Shown one piece after another: positions 10,996-21,834 of a DNA stretch of 64,000 nt. The translations under genes were made by a program, and so were the position numbers. The number at the start of each line of letters is the position of its first letter. Within the stretch, counting starts at the first letter, position 1. Below the pieces are notes generated by a model that was not told where the DNA came from, searched no databases, and worked only from the letters and a program-made list of their open reading frames with translations. Origin of the DNA: Rutpela maculata (taxonomy: Eukaryota; Arthropoda; Insecta; Coleoptera; Cerambycidae). The DNA is taken from assembly GCA_936432065.2 (NCBI GenBank), contig OW386287.2, positions 91,927,688-91,991,687 of the forward strand. Direction: 5' to 3'.

Positions 10996-11702
10996 GATCT
11001 ATAACAAAACGAAAGTCCCAATTATATGTAGATAAGGCAACTTTTAAAGCATATCTCATTCTGGCATAAAATTTGGAAAGATGCGGGTAACTTTGCCAAC
11101 CGCCATAATTTTAATTCTATTTATACTAGGTTAGGTCTGTTTGTACAGAAACAATCCTTGTATGTATGCACATTTACCATATCAAAAGTATTTCAATTGA
11201 GAAAGCAACTTAGGCCGTACAACCCTTAGCAATGCACACAGTATATAATGCTAAAGATTCTTAATTTTACTTACCTCGCAACTAAAAGTCTCCAGCCGAC
11301 AAGTTCTCAATAATTCCCGCCAAATGCAATACTACGTCGTGTACCGAACAAGTATTAGCGAAGTGGTCACCTGACTCGTACCAACCACGCCACACCAATT
11401 TTTTAAAGAGTGGGGCCCATGATCAGGCAAAGATACCCGCTCTGGCAAAGTAACCCGCCTCTACGGTATTATAATGAAACCACTGGTCTATTTGTTTAAT
11501 CAATCAATATATTAAGGATGTCTTCCAAATATATTTAAAACTGCGCTAATTATCCCTCTATATAAAAAAGGCGATGTTAAAAATGTCGACAACTACAGGC
11601 AAATATCTCTACTTAATATGCTAGCTAAATTATTAGAAAAGTTATTATCTAACCGCCTCTCGACTTATCTAGTAGGTAATAATATACTTTCTAGTTTCTA
11701 AC

Positions 11703-12875
11703 ATGGATTTTGAATTTTTGATTTATAAAGAATTAGATACCAAAAAATCAGTAATATCACTCATGTTTGACCTTTCTCGGGCTTTCGACACAGTTGATAT
11801 CAGATTTATGGAGACCAAGCTGTACGCAATGGGCATTCGTGGAAACTTATTAAATTGGATTATATCATACATGTCTGACAGGAGGATGTTGGTTAATTGC
11901 AATGGAGCGGTATCTGACACAAGAAAAGTTGAAATGGGTGTCCCCCAAGGATCAGTTTTGAGGCCACTCTTATTTGCGTTATATGTAAATGATTTACCCC
12001 AACATATTACAAATGGTATGGTTATAATGTTTGCAGATGATATCACAATTACTTTATCTGCAAAAAACCCAGAAGAATTGTCAACATATATTGCAGTCAC
12101 TTGTGATGAATTAGAGGCTTGGTGTCAGCGAAATCATTTAATCTTAAATAAAAAAAAGACCGTATATATGAATTTTCATCTAAGATCCCCTTTACCAGAA
12201 ACCTTTATATCTCAAAATAATCTAACACTCTCGCAGACATCAAAATTCCTAGGTTTATGGCTAGATGATAAACTGAACTGGAATAGGCACATTGAACATG
12301 TTTGTTCTAAATTAAATTCAGCATTCTATGCTATAATGCAATTGAAATCTTGCTTAAACACTGAAGGAGTCTTAAACATCTACTACGCTTTGGCTTACAG
12401 TCACATTGCAAATAATATTGTTTCTTGGGGCGGAGGCAATGACTTGCTTAGGGTATTCATTGCTCAAAAAAGATTAATTAGATTAATTTTTTCACTTCAG
12501 CCATTAGAGACCTGTCGAAAAGTGTTTAAAGATAAAAAAATATTGACAGTTCCATCTATATTCATATTGAAGTGCATAATGCACGTTTATAAAAATAAAA
12601 ATTATTTTGAAACACTTAATAATAATCATTCTCATAATACTCGACATGGTAATACTCTGTACATTCCAAGTCACACAACCACTTCTTTTAAACACTCTCC
12701 ACTCCACAGATGTATTACTATGTATAATAGGTTACCAAACCATATAAAAAATATTCAAAATGAAAATAAATTCAAGAGGGTAACTAAAGATTTCTTAATT
12801 GACAATGTTTACTTTGACTTATCACATGTACAAAATCATGTATTACTTTTTGTTCCGTCCTCAGTCATTATTTAG
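11703..12875 (+). pseudogene. Reverse transcriptase domain and C-terminus of LINE-1
   Basis: RT blocks in order: FDLSRAFDTVD (residues about 24-34), GVPQGSVLRPLLFALYVNDL (about 79-98), MFADDITI (catalytic FADD, about 108-115), FLGLWLDDKLNW (about 178). The C-terminal HNTRHGNTLYIP is typical of Jockey/CR1-type LINEs. 390 residues are open, but the upstream part is missing the motif normally following QHGF (stops near 11700), a small deletion, so the whole protein is not intact. Confidence 0.88.
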
Positions 12876-13401
12876 TTTTTTTTTTTTTATTATTTAATTT
12901 TTAACTGTTCATTATTTAATATAAATATATCTCTAACTATTTACCGCTAACTTTAAGTAAGAAATAAAATATACTCCGCTGTTATTCATTTTGGCTCACT
13001 CTGTAGCTTTCCGCGTTAACAAAAAAAGAGATTTTTTGTGATACCAAAAACCTTCATTCGCTGTTAAACCTCGTGTCACCGCAGACAAGTGTCTTTTACG
13101 GCAAAAATAATAATTAATAACTTTCCGCTTTGTGTTACACTTAACTGGAATTGAACAAGGGTCATTTTGATTCTGGATTGCATCAATTTGGATTTCCTAT
13201 CTGGAGGCCTCCGGAAGCTGACCACTGGATTCGGGGAGGATTAAAGGTAGGATCCATTACAATCTCTTTTTTCTTTTTACCGCGACAGTCCACATATCTC
13301 TCGCTCTCATTATTATAATTTGTCTTTTAATAAACATAAACTATTTTTTTACCACCGCCCAAGTTAGCGGATTGGTTTCAGTTCGCTAACAGTGACCAAT
13401 A

Positions 13402-13425
13402 AATATCTATCTATCTATCTATCTA
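13402..13425 (+). repeat. (ATCT)n tail of LINE-1
   Basis: About five ATCT units directly after ccaataaat and directly before the RT remnant of the next LINE. A similar tail closes a LINE 3' end at about 31069-31090. Confidence 0.9.
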
Positions 13426-14910
13426 ACCAACAAGTCAATAGAGACAGCAGCTTATGATTTATTAAATTATGTTTATCAACAAGTAGATGATGGTAGATGT
13501 GTTGCTTCTCTATTTTTTGACTTGTCTAAGGCATTCGATTCAGCAAACTCCGAATTTCTAATAAAAAAACTAATTAGTATTAATTTGCCTAACAACATAA
13601 TCAACTGGATTAAATCGTATCTGGAAGAGCGAACCATGGTCACTGAAGTTAATGGCACCACATCAGCATCACATGACGTTAAGCTTGGTGTTCCACTGGG
13701 TTCGGTGCTGGGACCACTGCTGTTCCTGCTATTTATAAATGATTTACCAGAACGTATCACTAGTGGTATCTGTAAAAACAAAATATAATAATTACTGCGT
13801 TATTACTACGTTATAGTCGTTAAATGAAACCTTGGATTCGTAACAAGCTTTATATATTGAATAACTTAACAATAACTAATAAAAATGCAAGTGGTAAGAA
13901 AAAGTTGACAATAGCTAAGCGTTAGTCTTTCGCACATGTGGTGCACTTTACGGTTATCACTTGAGTCTCTTGGGTCCCTTCAGCCCTTGACCTACCTTCG
14001 TCTTTAGATAAATCCCTTGTCGCACCACACCTATCGTTATGTACAGGTTCGGCTTGTTAATTTTTGACTTATTATTTTTAACAGCATCCTCACAATGTAC
14101 GCGGATGATACTACAATAACTGTATCCGCAGAATCCCCTCATGCACTTGAATCTGCAATAAAATGTGCAATGTGTGAATTTGATGCTTGGTGTCAACAAA
14201 ACAGATTAATCCTCAACAGCAACAAAACCAAATGCATAAATTTCTTTATTCGAAGTGATATTAAACTGGTAAATGGTATTGAATTTTCGGATTTAGTAGT
14301 GTTTCTAGGTACTCATCGGAATTACTTGGGATGATCAAATTGAGAATGTTAGTATAAGACTAAATAAGGCCTACTACGCCATTTTACAAATGAAAGACAC
14401 TTGATATCTCGGGTCTTTCAAATATACCTATATAGCATATTCACACATTTCCTTGAATATTATTAGCTGGGGTCGTGGTAAAGACTTTAGTAGAATTTTC
14501 ATTGCGCAAAAAAAATAAGTTTAATATTTAATATGAAGATTAATGAGAGTTGCCGACAAGTGTTTAAAAATAAAGACATGCTAACTGCACCTGCTATTTA
14601 TATATACAAATATTTAACTTTTGCAAAAAAAAATCTTCATTTATTTGAAACTAATTGCGCTGTCCATGATCATAGTACAAGGCATGGCAATCTTTTACGT
14701 ATCCCCGACAAAATACCACTTCATTTAAACGCTCACCATACTGCTGTTATATTTTATAATAAATTATATTTTATAATAAACTGCCAGCTCATATAAAGAT
14801 CTAATTATATGATATATAAAAGTGGAGTTAGAACTTTACTTACTAATGGATGCTATTATAGCGCTGGCGAATTCTTAAGAGGTACTTTTTAACTATAAAT
14901 GTTTCAAATA
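13426..14910 (+). pseudogene. LINE-2: 5'-truncated RT of the same LINE group, split by a solo LTR
   Basis: Translation starts in frame at 13426 (NKSIETAAYDLLNYVYQQV) and shows FFDLSKAFDSAN, KLGVPLGSVLGPLLFLLFIN and, beyond the insert, LTMYADDTTITVSAES and WCQQNRLILNSNKTK. The region after 14334 is frameshifted but continues to STRHGNLLRIPD near 14690, the equivalent of HNTRHG in LINE-1, so the two are related copies. A 313-bp insert (13771-14083) lies between the GVPxG and YADD motifs. Stops and shifts make it non-functional. It ends at the (TAA)n tract. Confidence 0.85.
13771..14083. mobile_element. Solo LTR, probable (313 bp)
   Basis: The insert begins TGTAAAAAC and ends TTTTTAACA, i.e. 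TGT...ACA as in LTRs, and is flanked by gtatc (13766-13770) and gcatc (14084-14088), a 5-bp duplication with one change. Removing it with one flank copy restores SGI-LTMYADD in the RT frame. It contains aataaa and AT-rich promoter-like sequence, but no internal region or second LTR. It was also considered as an intron because it starts GT and ends near AG, but splicing there does not restore the frame. Confidence 0.72.
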
Positions 14911-14912
14911 TG

Positions 14913-14914
<2 letters not shown>

Positions 14915-14957
<43 letters not shown>
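14915..14957 (+). repeat. (TAA)n microsatellite, likely tail of LINE-2
   Basis: About 14 TAA units directly before the 5' end of the next full-length LINE. Confidence 0.95.
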
Positions 14958-14959
<2 letters not shown>

Positions 14960-15189
14960 CAGGCATTTGAAGGGAGAGGTTGTGTCCAGGGAAAAATTGT
15001 GTTTATTGCAGTGGGTTTTACAGTGTTTATTACAGTGATTTAGTGCAGTGATTAGGCAGGTAAAAGGCCATAAAGCCTAAGGGATTGCCAGGTGTCATTG
15101 GAAATCCCACCCTGCTGAAAATGGAAAGTAAGGATTTATTTTAAATGAATTGTTCAAAAGCTATAAAAAATTAATAATAAATTCGACCC

Positions 15190-16275
15190 TCAATGGAAAA
15201 TGGCATGCTCAAACTGTGATGGTAAAGTAGGGAAGGATTTACTTTTTACTTGTGACGACTGTGAAAAAAAAAATATGTAAAAATTGTGCCAAAATATCAT
15301 CAACAGAGGCAAAAGTATTGCTACTTAAAGAAAGAGTTTTGAAATTTCATTGTCAGACATGCTTAAAATTCCAAACATATCCTCTACTGAAAAATATAAT
15401 TGAAGACAAGCAAAAACTTATTGAAGGAAAAGAAAAAATAATAGAGTTATTGGAAAAACAAATAGCAGATCTAAAAACTAAGGCAGAAGAAAAAGCACAA
15501 AATTCATTTACTAACTCTTATGCTAATATTGTTAAGAAACCAACCGAACCAGTCGACAACAATTTTCCCAGTCTAATAATTACCCCAAGAAACCCACAAG
15601 ACCTCAAAAAAACGGAAGATGAAATAAAGAAAAACATAAAGCCGAATGAATTAAAAGTTAGTGTGAAAAATATCAAAGCCACAAATAAAGGGAGTATTGT
15701 TATCAAATGTTTAAACAAAACGGACGTAGATATTCTTAAAAATGCAGCTGTAGAAAACTTGGATAGCAATTATGAAATAGACGTCTAAAATGAGAAAACC
15801 AAAAATAAAAATTGCAGGATATGAAGGTAATCTAAGTGGCGATGAATTAACACAGAGTATAAAGGACCAAAATCAATTTGCAGACCATGACGAATTAAAT
15901 ATAACATTTATAAAAAAAAATAAAAGATAAAGCATCAACTATTTTTGCAGAGTGCTCTCCAGGACTATTTTACAAACTAATAAATAGAAAAAAAAATTTA
16001 TATTGGATGGGAACGTTTACCAGTATATGAAGATTTGAGTTTACTGAGATGTTTCAACTGTCAACAATATTACCATAAAAACAATAACTGCAAAAATAAA
16101 ATTGTTTGTGAAATTTGCTCAGAGGAACATGATAAAAAAGACTGCCCACGCGACAAAAAGAAATGTAACAATTGTGTGATAGCGAATTCTAAATATAAAT
16201 TAAAATAAGATGTCAATCATGAAGTCACCGATCCCAACTGTCCCTCGTTTAAATACAAATGCTTAAGAACAAAAC
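15190..16275 (+). pseudogene. LINE-3 ORF1 (Gag-like, zinc finger plus CCHC knuckles)
   Basis: Starts near 15200 with MACSNCDGKVGKDL and a cysteine-rich N-terminus (C-x2-C pairs) broken by one extra A near 15270; the long frame 15252-15788 then gives a coiled coil (IIEDKQKLIEGKEKIIELL) and an RRM-like segment. After a shift near 15790, CFNCQQYYHKNNNCKNK and CEICSEEHDKKDCPRDKK near 16050-16165 form CCHC-type knuckles. This architecture is usual for ORF1p nucleic-acid chaperones of I/Jockey-type LINEs. At least three frame breaks are present. Confidence 0.78.
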
Positions 16276-17633
16276 GGACTATAGTTATACAGATGGCTGA
16301 TCAAGGCGAAATAGAAGTGTTAGAGAAACTAGAACTTTTAGAAGAGAATCAGTATGACGTAAACGTGGATAGTGATAGTTTAAAGGGTGAGATAGACATT
16401 AAAGAGACATTTTTAAATATTATACATTTAAATATAAGAAGTATTCGAAAAAATTTTGATGAACTACTTATATTTCTACATGCATATAACTTAAGAGATT
16501 GTCAAATAATAGTATTAAGTGAATGTTGGAAAATTCCTAACTGCGATCAGTATAATATACCAGGCTTCATATCTATATATAACGAGGGTAATTTTAATAA
16601 AAATGATGGAGTTATAGTTTTTGTCAGATCTGAAATTGATATAAATACAGAAATAATAAAATTGGAAAAGTCATCCCTGAATGCAATTAGATTATCCTTC
16701 AAAATTAATGAAGTTACATGTGGCCTCACAGCAGTGTATAGACCACCCCCTTCTTCGGTTCAAGGTTTTATAGAGGACATGGATAGATATTATACTAACA
16801 TTATACATAACCAAATTGAAATTTTTACTGGAGACACCAACATAAATATAACTGATAAAGAAAATAATATTGTTAATTCGTATCTCGCTTCACTTAATCA
16901 CTATGGGTTTATGTCATGCATAAACTCCCCTACGCGTGTTGCTACAGATTCATCCTCCTGTTTGGACCATATATTTATCAAAATAAAAAATAGTAAATTT
17001 AAATACAAGTCATTTACTATCAATTCTGATATAACTGACCACTATCCAATAATGTTAAACCTAACCTACAAAATCGATTGCAAAATAAAGAAATTAGATA
17101 CTATTGAAAATGCAATAACCAAAAAAATTGATCATAAAAAATTAAAAAATGATCCAAACATGGCTGCTGATACTTTTTCCTCTATATTCCAAACTCTAAT
17201 TCAACGATCAAAAGTTATTAAGAAACATTATAAAAAAAATATAAATAAACGGAAGCCATGGATAACCATTGGTATCATCAATTCAATAAAAAAATGTAAT
17301 GAAATGAAAAGACTTCTACTAAAAAATGATAGTACAGTGTTAAAAAATGAATATAAAACTTACAGAAACAATTTAAATAAAATAATAGCTCATACTAAAA
17401 ATTACTATTATAAGAACAAAATCGAAAATAATACAGCTGATATTAAAAAAATATACAAAATTATATCAGAAGCTACAAATGAATCATCTGGAAAAAATAA
17501 AAGTAATATACAAATCTTAAATAGAAACACACCTTTTGTAAATGACAAAGAAATGGCTGATTACTGTAATAATTACTTCGTCAATGTGGGATTAGAAATG
17601 GCTAATAACATTGTACCCCCAGCCAGGGACGCA

Positions 17634-17822
17634 CCCAGAAAATTGCTGAGGGGGGGGCTACTACACATAATAATAATAATAATCGTATATTTCGTACAAT
17701 ATATTTTGCTTTTATATATTGTTTTTTGTTTACTTATATTTCATTTTTACTTTAAAACATGTAATCCTGGCCTCCAGGGGGGGGCTTAGGCCCCCAAAGC
17801 CCCCCCCTTCAGTGCGCCTCTG
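17634..17822. mobile_element. hAT-type MITE, family C (189 bp)
   Basis: Begins CAGGGACGCACC and ends with the reverse complement of CAGAGGCGCACTG, with a run of G near the left end and C-rich runs near the right. Identical 8-bp target copies cccccagc are at 17626-17633 and 17823-17830. It carries no gene. Excision with one target copy leaves ORF2 of LINE-3 in frame. Confidence 0.92.
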
Positions 17823-19256
17823 CCCCCAGCAATTGAATCTGAAGTGAGTTATGAAAACATTTCCTCCATGTTTTTAAAGCCGGTTACGCAAACCGAAATA
17901 ATTAAACATATACACTCGCTAAAAAATAACAGCTCACCTGGTATCGACGGGATATCAACCGAAACTATAAAACACTGTCACTTATATATTCTCAAGCCAC
18001 TAGTTCATATCATTAATTTAATATTCAAAACTGGAATTGTCCCTAGATACTTTAAAAACACAATTATTACTCCTATACATAAAGCAGGTAGTAAAACGAG
18101 TATAGATAACTATAGGCCAATTAGCCTAATAAACAATTTTGCCAAGATTTTTGAAAAATGCCTTAAAGACAGATTAATTAGTTACCTAAACACTAATGAA
18201 ATATTATCCAAAAATCAATATGGCTTTTTAAGTGGCTCTAGTACATGTGATGCAATAAATCAACTTACAAATGAAATAACTGATAACCTTAACAACAACA
18301 AAAAGTGCATTGCAGTATTTTTGGACTTAGCTAAGGCATTTGACACAGTGCCCCACAAAAAGCTACTGGATATTTTAAAGGGTTATGGGGTGCGGGGTAC
18401 GGTGTTTTTAAAAACTATCTTTCAGACAGATATCAAATGGTCCGGATTAGAGAAACCATTAGCTCTCCAAGTAAAATTGTTATAGAAGTCCCACAAGGCA
18501 CTGTCCTTGGACCAATATTATTTATCACTTATTTAAATTCTTTAACTAAACTAGATACAAATGGCACTGTTATCTCATTTGCGGATGATACAGTATTGTT
18601 ATTTCAAGACGTTTCTTGGAATCAAACAAAATCTAAAGTCACAGATGGATTAAACAAGATACAAAATTGGCTTAACACTTTCAAATTGTCATTAAATTTA
18701 AATAAAACCCACTACATAGCCTTTTCATTGACATCTGCAAATCGGCCTGAATTTACAAACATTAGATTCAATAACATGACTAAAGAAATTAAAGAAACAG
18801 CTCAAACAAAATACCTAGGAATAATAATTGACCAACATTTAAAATGGGACAAACACATTCTTAAATTAACAACAAACATACGTAAACTTATACATAAATT
18901 TTATATAATGAGGGAATTTTTAGGAAAAAAAATATTAATCATGGTTTATAAAGCACTAGTAGAGTCTCTAATCAGGTATGGCATTACTTCCTGGGGTGGT
19001 CTATATAACAATTCACTAAAGCAACTGAATGTAATATAAAATTTCATCCTGAAAGTAATCTACAAAAAAACTTGGCTGTACCCTACAGATTTATTATACT
19101 CGGAAGATATTTTGAATGTGCGATCACTATATATTCTTTCTTCTTGCTCATATCTACATAAGAATGATAATTTAAAAAAAACTATCACCCATCAGCATGA
19201 TACTAGGGGTAAATTACAGAGGAACCTTCAAATACCTATCATTAATAAGAATATCA

Positions 19257-20756
19257 TAGTCCAGTCAATGAAAGAGTTGTAGAGAACATTTTGGAGGGGA
19301 GAATTTTTCTCTTCAGGAATGTGTTGGGGGTAGTCAGGAGGTAAACATACTAAAAGTCCCCGCCCCTAGCCCCGCCGCTTCAGTAGGAGAGGGGGGTGGA
19401 AAGGTTCCTTTTTTCGATTCTTCGCTTATAACTCGGAAACGATGCGTCGTACGAAAAAAGGTAATCTATGCAAAATTAAACGTAATTAAATTTCCCACAA
19501 GAATGTTTATATTCATTTTCTTCCTATGTGTTATATTTTACGAGATATTCGCCAGCGAAAATTGATAATTAATAAAAAAAAATCAATTGTGTACCTTGAA
19601 TATTTCTATCAAAGCGGTTTACCGTGGTCTGCTAATAAATCACAGTCACAAAACAATGTTTATTTTACAACACTCGACGTATTTACTAACGTAATATTTT
19701 GTCGAAGTCTAGGCATTTCCTTAAATATACAGTGTGACTCACTTAAATGAAGATACCTTTATAACTTTTTCATTTTGTTTCCGATTTGAATCAAATTTTA
19801 CTCAAGTATAAAACAAATTAGGATCTACTTATGACCAGAAAATCATTCACCTGCTATAAAGGCAAAGCTACCTGCGGTACCAAAATATGAGGAAAAAGAT
19901 TAAAAATCATATTGATTTTTAATCTTACGAACGATGAATTTTACGTAGCCACCACAAATTGCGGAAGCTGAGGACCCCCTTTGCCAGATGAGCTTATGTA
20001 TGAAATATCCCCCATCAATAATCAAATCAAATTTTGGTATATGTACGTTTGTGGCGCCGATTGGATGCATTTTTTAGAATTTCTAACATTCAAAATGTTT
20101 TATTTTTTTCAGCATATTTTGGTACCGCAGGTGGCTTTGCCTTTATAGCAGGTGAATGATTTTCTGGTCATAAGTAGATCCTAATTTATTCTATACTTAA
20201 GTAAAATTTGATTCAAATCGGAAGCAAAATGAAAAAGTTATAAGTGTATCTTCATTTTAAGTGAGTCACACTGTATATTTAAGGAAATGTCTAGACTTCG
20301 ACAAAGTATTACGTTAGTAAATACGTCGAGTGTTGTAAAATAAAGATTGTTTTGTGACTGTGATTTATTAGCAGACCACGGTAAACCGCTTTGATAGAAA
20401 TATTCAAGGTACACAATTGATTTATTTTTTATTAATTATTGATTTTCGCTGGCGAATATCTCGTAAAATATAACACTTAGGAAGAAAATGAATATAAACA
20501 TTCTTGTAGGAAATTTAATTACGTTTAATTTTGCACAGATTGACTTTTCCCATACGACGCATCGTTTCCGAGTTATAAGCGAAGAATCGAAAAGAGGAAC
20601 CTTTCCACCCCCCTCCCCCCTGAAGCGGCGGGGCTAGGGGCGGGGACTTTTAGCATGTTTACCTCCTGACTACTCCCAACACATCCCTGAAGAGAAAAAT
20701 TCTCCCCTCCAAAATGTTCTCTACAATCCCTTTTTGGGCATTCATTGATTGGACTA
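19257..20756. mobile_element. Palindromic (foldback) element with a second palindrome at its centre
   Basis: Termini TAGTCCA...TGGACTA. The left arm 19257-19729 and right arm 20274-20756 are reverse complements of each other at high identity over about 470-480 bp, including the G/C-rich block near 19360 and 20630. The flanks share tatca; a 3-bp duplication TCA (19254-19256 and 20757-20759) makes the termini symmetric. Removing the element with one flank copy restores the LINE-3 ORF2 frame. No transposase. The centre TTAAATA/TATTTAA is occupied by another element (19730-20273). Confidence 0.88.
19730..20273. mobile_element. TA-flanked palindromic MITE nested at the centre of the larger palindrome (544 bp)
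   Basis: Ends CAGTGTGACTCACTTAAA / reverse complement, flanked by TA at 19728-19729 and 20274-20275, so of Tc1/mariner type by target. Arms of about 170 bp read as inverted copies (for example ttttctggtcataagtagat near 20159 and its complement near 19828) around a roughly 200-bp unrelated core (about 19905-20105). No coding capacity. Confidence 0.87.
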
Positions 20757-21243
20757 TCAGTTTGAGATCTTTTCAATACTTGGCTCCAAAATTTTATAAC
20801 CTTCTACCCATTGAAGTCAAGCGATCAAGGAATCTAAAAACATTTAACAAGAAATGTAGAAACTTTATAAGTAATCATTACGACTCCTTTAAAAAAATTT
20901 TTTAAGAAACCTAAATACAGAATGATTGTATCACATAAATAGCATTATGTACTTTGCTATTTACTTAGTAGCTGTAGTTTAGTTTAGTAAGTAGGAACTA
21001 GATTTAATTCATATTTTATTTGTAATGATATTCACTCTGACTCATTATATTTATTAATCATAAAAATAATGAATTGTAAATAATGCAATCTACATCACCT
21101 AGGCACATTCAAATGTTTGTCATTTAGGTGCCTGTACTAACTGTACAATTAAGTATATAAGTTGTAATTTATGAATATCGCATCCAATTTGTATCTATTG
21201 AAAAATCCATTGAATAAAGTTGAATTTAATTGAATTGAATTGA

Positions 21244-21606
21244 ATAATCTTTATTCATACATTACTCATAAATACATTGTAATGTATATTGACTGGATAT
21301 TTACAAGAAATGTGTATGTTACTTATGTTAGCTGTTACTTATTTTGTTGCTTGTCACTATTTTATTTATTTATTTTATTTTTTTGTGTGTATCCCTTTTA
21401 TAACTTTTCATATATGTATTTTATACGGCTTACATGAATAAATATTATTATTATTATAATGACTTACATATTTTTTCTATTAACTGTTAACCAATTTATT
21501 ACAGTATTATTCCTAATTCATTAGTTCATTTATGAATACAATTTACATTTAAAATAAAATAAACAATTTTACTTTTATATCAAAGTGAAGTTAAAATACA
21601 ACATAC
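21244..21606. other. LINE 3'-end-like AT-rich sequence
   Basis: At 21240-21262 a minus-strand LINE tail-like motif (gaataaagattatt on the minus strand) abuts the plus-strand tail of LINE-3, and at 21433-21463 a plus-strand motif atgaataaatattattatt looks like another LINE end. No coding sequence seen. Confidence 0.45.
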
Positions 21607-21834
21607 TTTGTAATTATTTTCATAATACAAAACTATAAACGGAAAAAAACTGATCGGTTGCCTCCAAAGCACCTGAACTGTATGCTTTTCGTCTTGTAAA
21701 AATCCATCTACAGTTGTGACCACCAGTAGTTTGTGACTTGTTCTATCGTACAGCCTTGATATGCTTCCTAATTTGTTGTCGGTGACAGTTATTGTAGTTG
21801 TCAAAATATGATGATCATAAGTTCCAGGGTTGGC
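21607..21834 (-). CDS. Exon-like coding segment of an unrecognised gene
   Basis: The minus strand gives 76 open codons with non-repetitive, protein-like composition (DNKLGSISRLYDRTSHKLL, VLWRQPISFFPFIVLYY). It is bounded by an AG acceptor at 21835-21836 (weak pyrimidine tract) and a strong donor AAA/GTATGT at 21606-21601. No transposon motif is seen. I do not recognise the protein. It could be an internal host exon, given its boundaries, or chance; the hydrophobic IVLYY end may be the start of a membrane or beta segment. Confidence 0.4.

Larger units (their letters stand above)
9285..11466 (-). mobile_element. pogo/Tigger-type DNA transposon (2182 bp)
   Basis: The ends are inverted repeats CCGTAGAGG-N-GGGTTACTTTGC, flanked by TA at 9283-9284 and 11467-11468, as expected for the Tc1/mariner-pogo group. 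Subterminal copies of gggtaactttgcc occur near 11085 and 11450 and in the left end, possible transposase sites. It encodes a psq-HTH/DDE transposase on the minus strand (10995 to 9371 over two frames). It is inserted in LINE-1, so it is younger than that LINE. Confidence 0.93.
8381..13425 (+). mobile_element. LINE-1 of this window: Jockey/CR1-like non-LTR element, split by two DNA transposons
   Basis: Coding similarity starts near 8381 with the linker between endonuclease and RT (HNTRKKEHKLN, TKETWKIINF, DGDLVTNPDEISNIFANYF at 8685-8745), continues at 11468 as LYKKGDVKNVDNYRQISLLN, and then as the RT frame 11703-12875. Between these lie a hAT MITE (8904-9255) and a pogo element (9285-11466). 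Across the pogo TA target the frame reads SNILG-IIMKPLVYLFNQSI. The 3' UTR runs to an (ATCT)n tail at 13402-13425. The element is 5'-truncated and has several stops, so it is dead. Confidence 0.85.
16293..20904 (+). pseudogene. LINE-3 ORF2 (endonuclease plus reverse transcriptase), interrupted
   Basis: APE-type endonuclease at about residues 40-260: HLNIRSIRKNFDEL, VLSECWKIP (catalytic E), TAVYRPPPSS, GDTNINITD, SCLDHIFIK and SDITDHYPI (catalytic H). The RT follows the MITE: HKAGSKTSIDNYRPISLINN, FLDLAKAFDTV, EVPQGTVLGPILFITYL, SFADDTVLLF. Frame shift near 18400 and stop at about 19037. After the palindromic insert the C-terminus continues as SFQYLAPKFYNLLPIEVKRS to 20904. With the two inserts removed, NNIVPPA joins IESEVSYEN and KN joins ISLRSFQY in frame, so the two insertions came after most coding constraint. 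Confidence 0.87.
14958..21243 (+). mobile_element. LINE-3: near full-length two-ORF non-LTR retrotransposon with nested insertions
   Basis: Order: 5' UTR from about 14958 (actcaggcatttgaag), ORF1 with zinc knuckles (about 15200-16275), ORF2 with APE endonuclease and RT (16293-20904), 3' UTR with an AATTG-type pentamer tail at about 21208-21243. Two inserts break ORF2: a 189-bp hAT MITE (17634-17822) and a 1.5 kb palindromic element (19257-20756); without them the LINE is about 4.6 kb. This structure fits the Jockey/I/R1 side of non-LTR elements. ORF1 and ORF2 carry several frameshifts, so this copy is dead. Confidence 0.88.

Noticed and set aside
13771..14083. GT-AG intron within the LINE RT
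   Set aside because: It starts GT and has a pyrimidine-rich end with AG, but removal by splicing leaves the YADD frame out of register; removal as an insert with a 5-bp duplication restores it. LINEs also do not normally carry introns.
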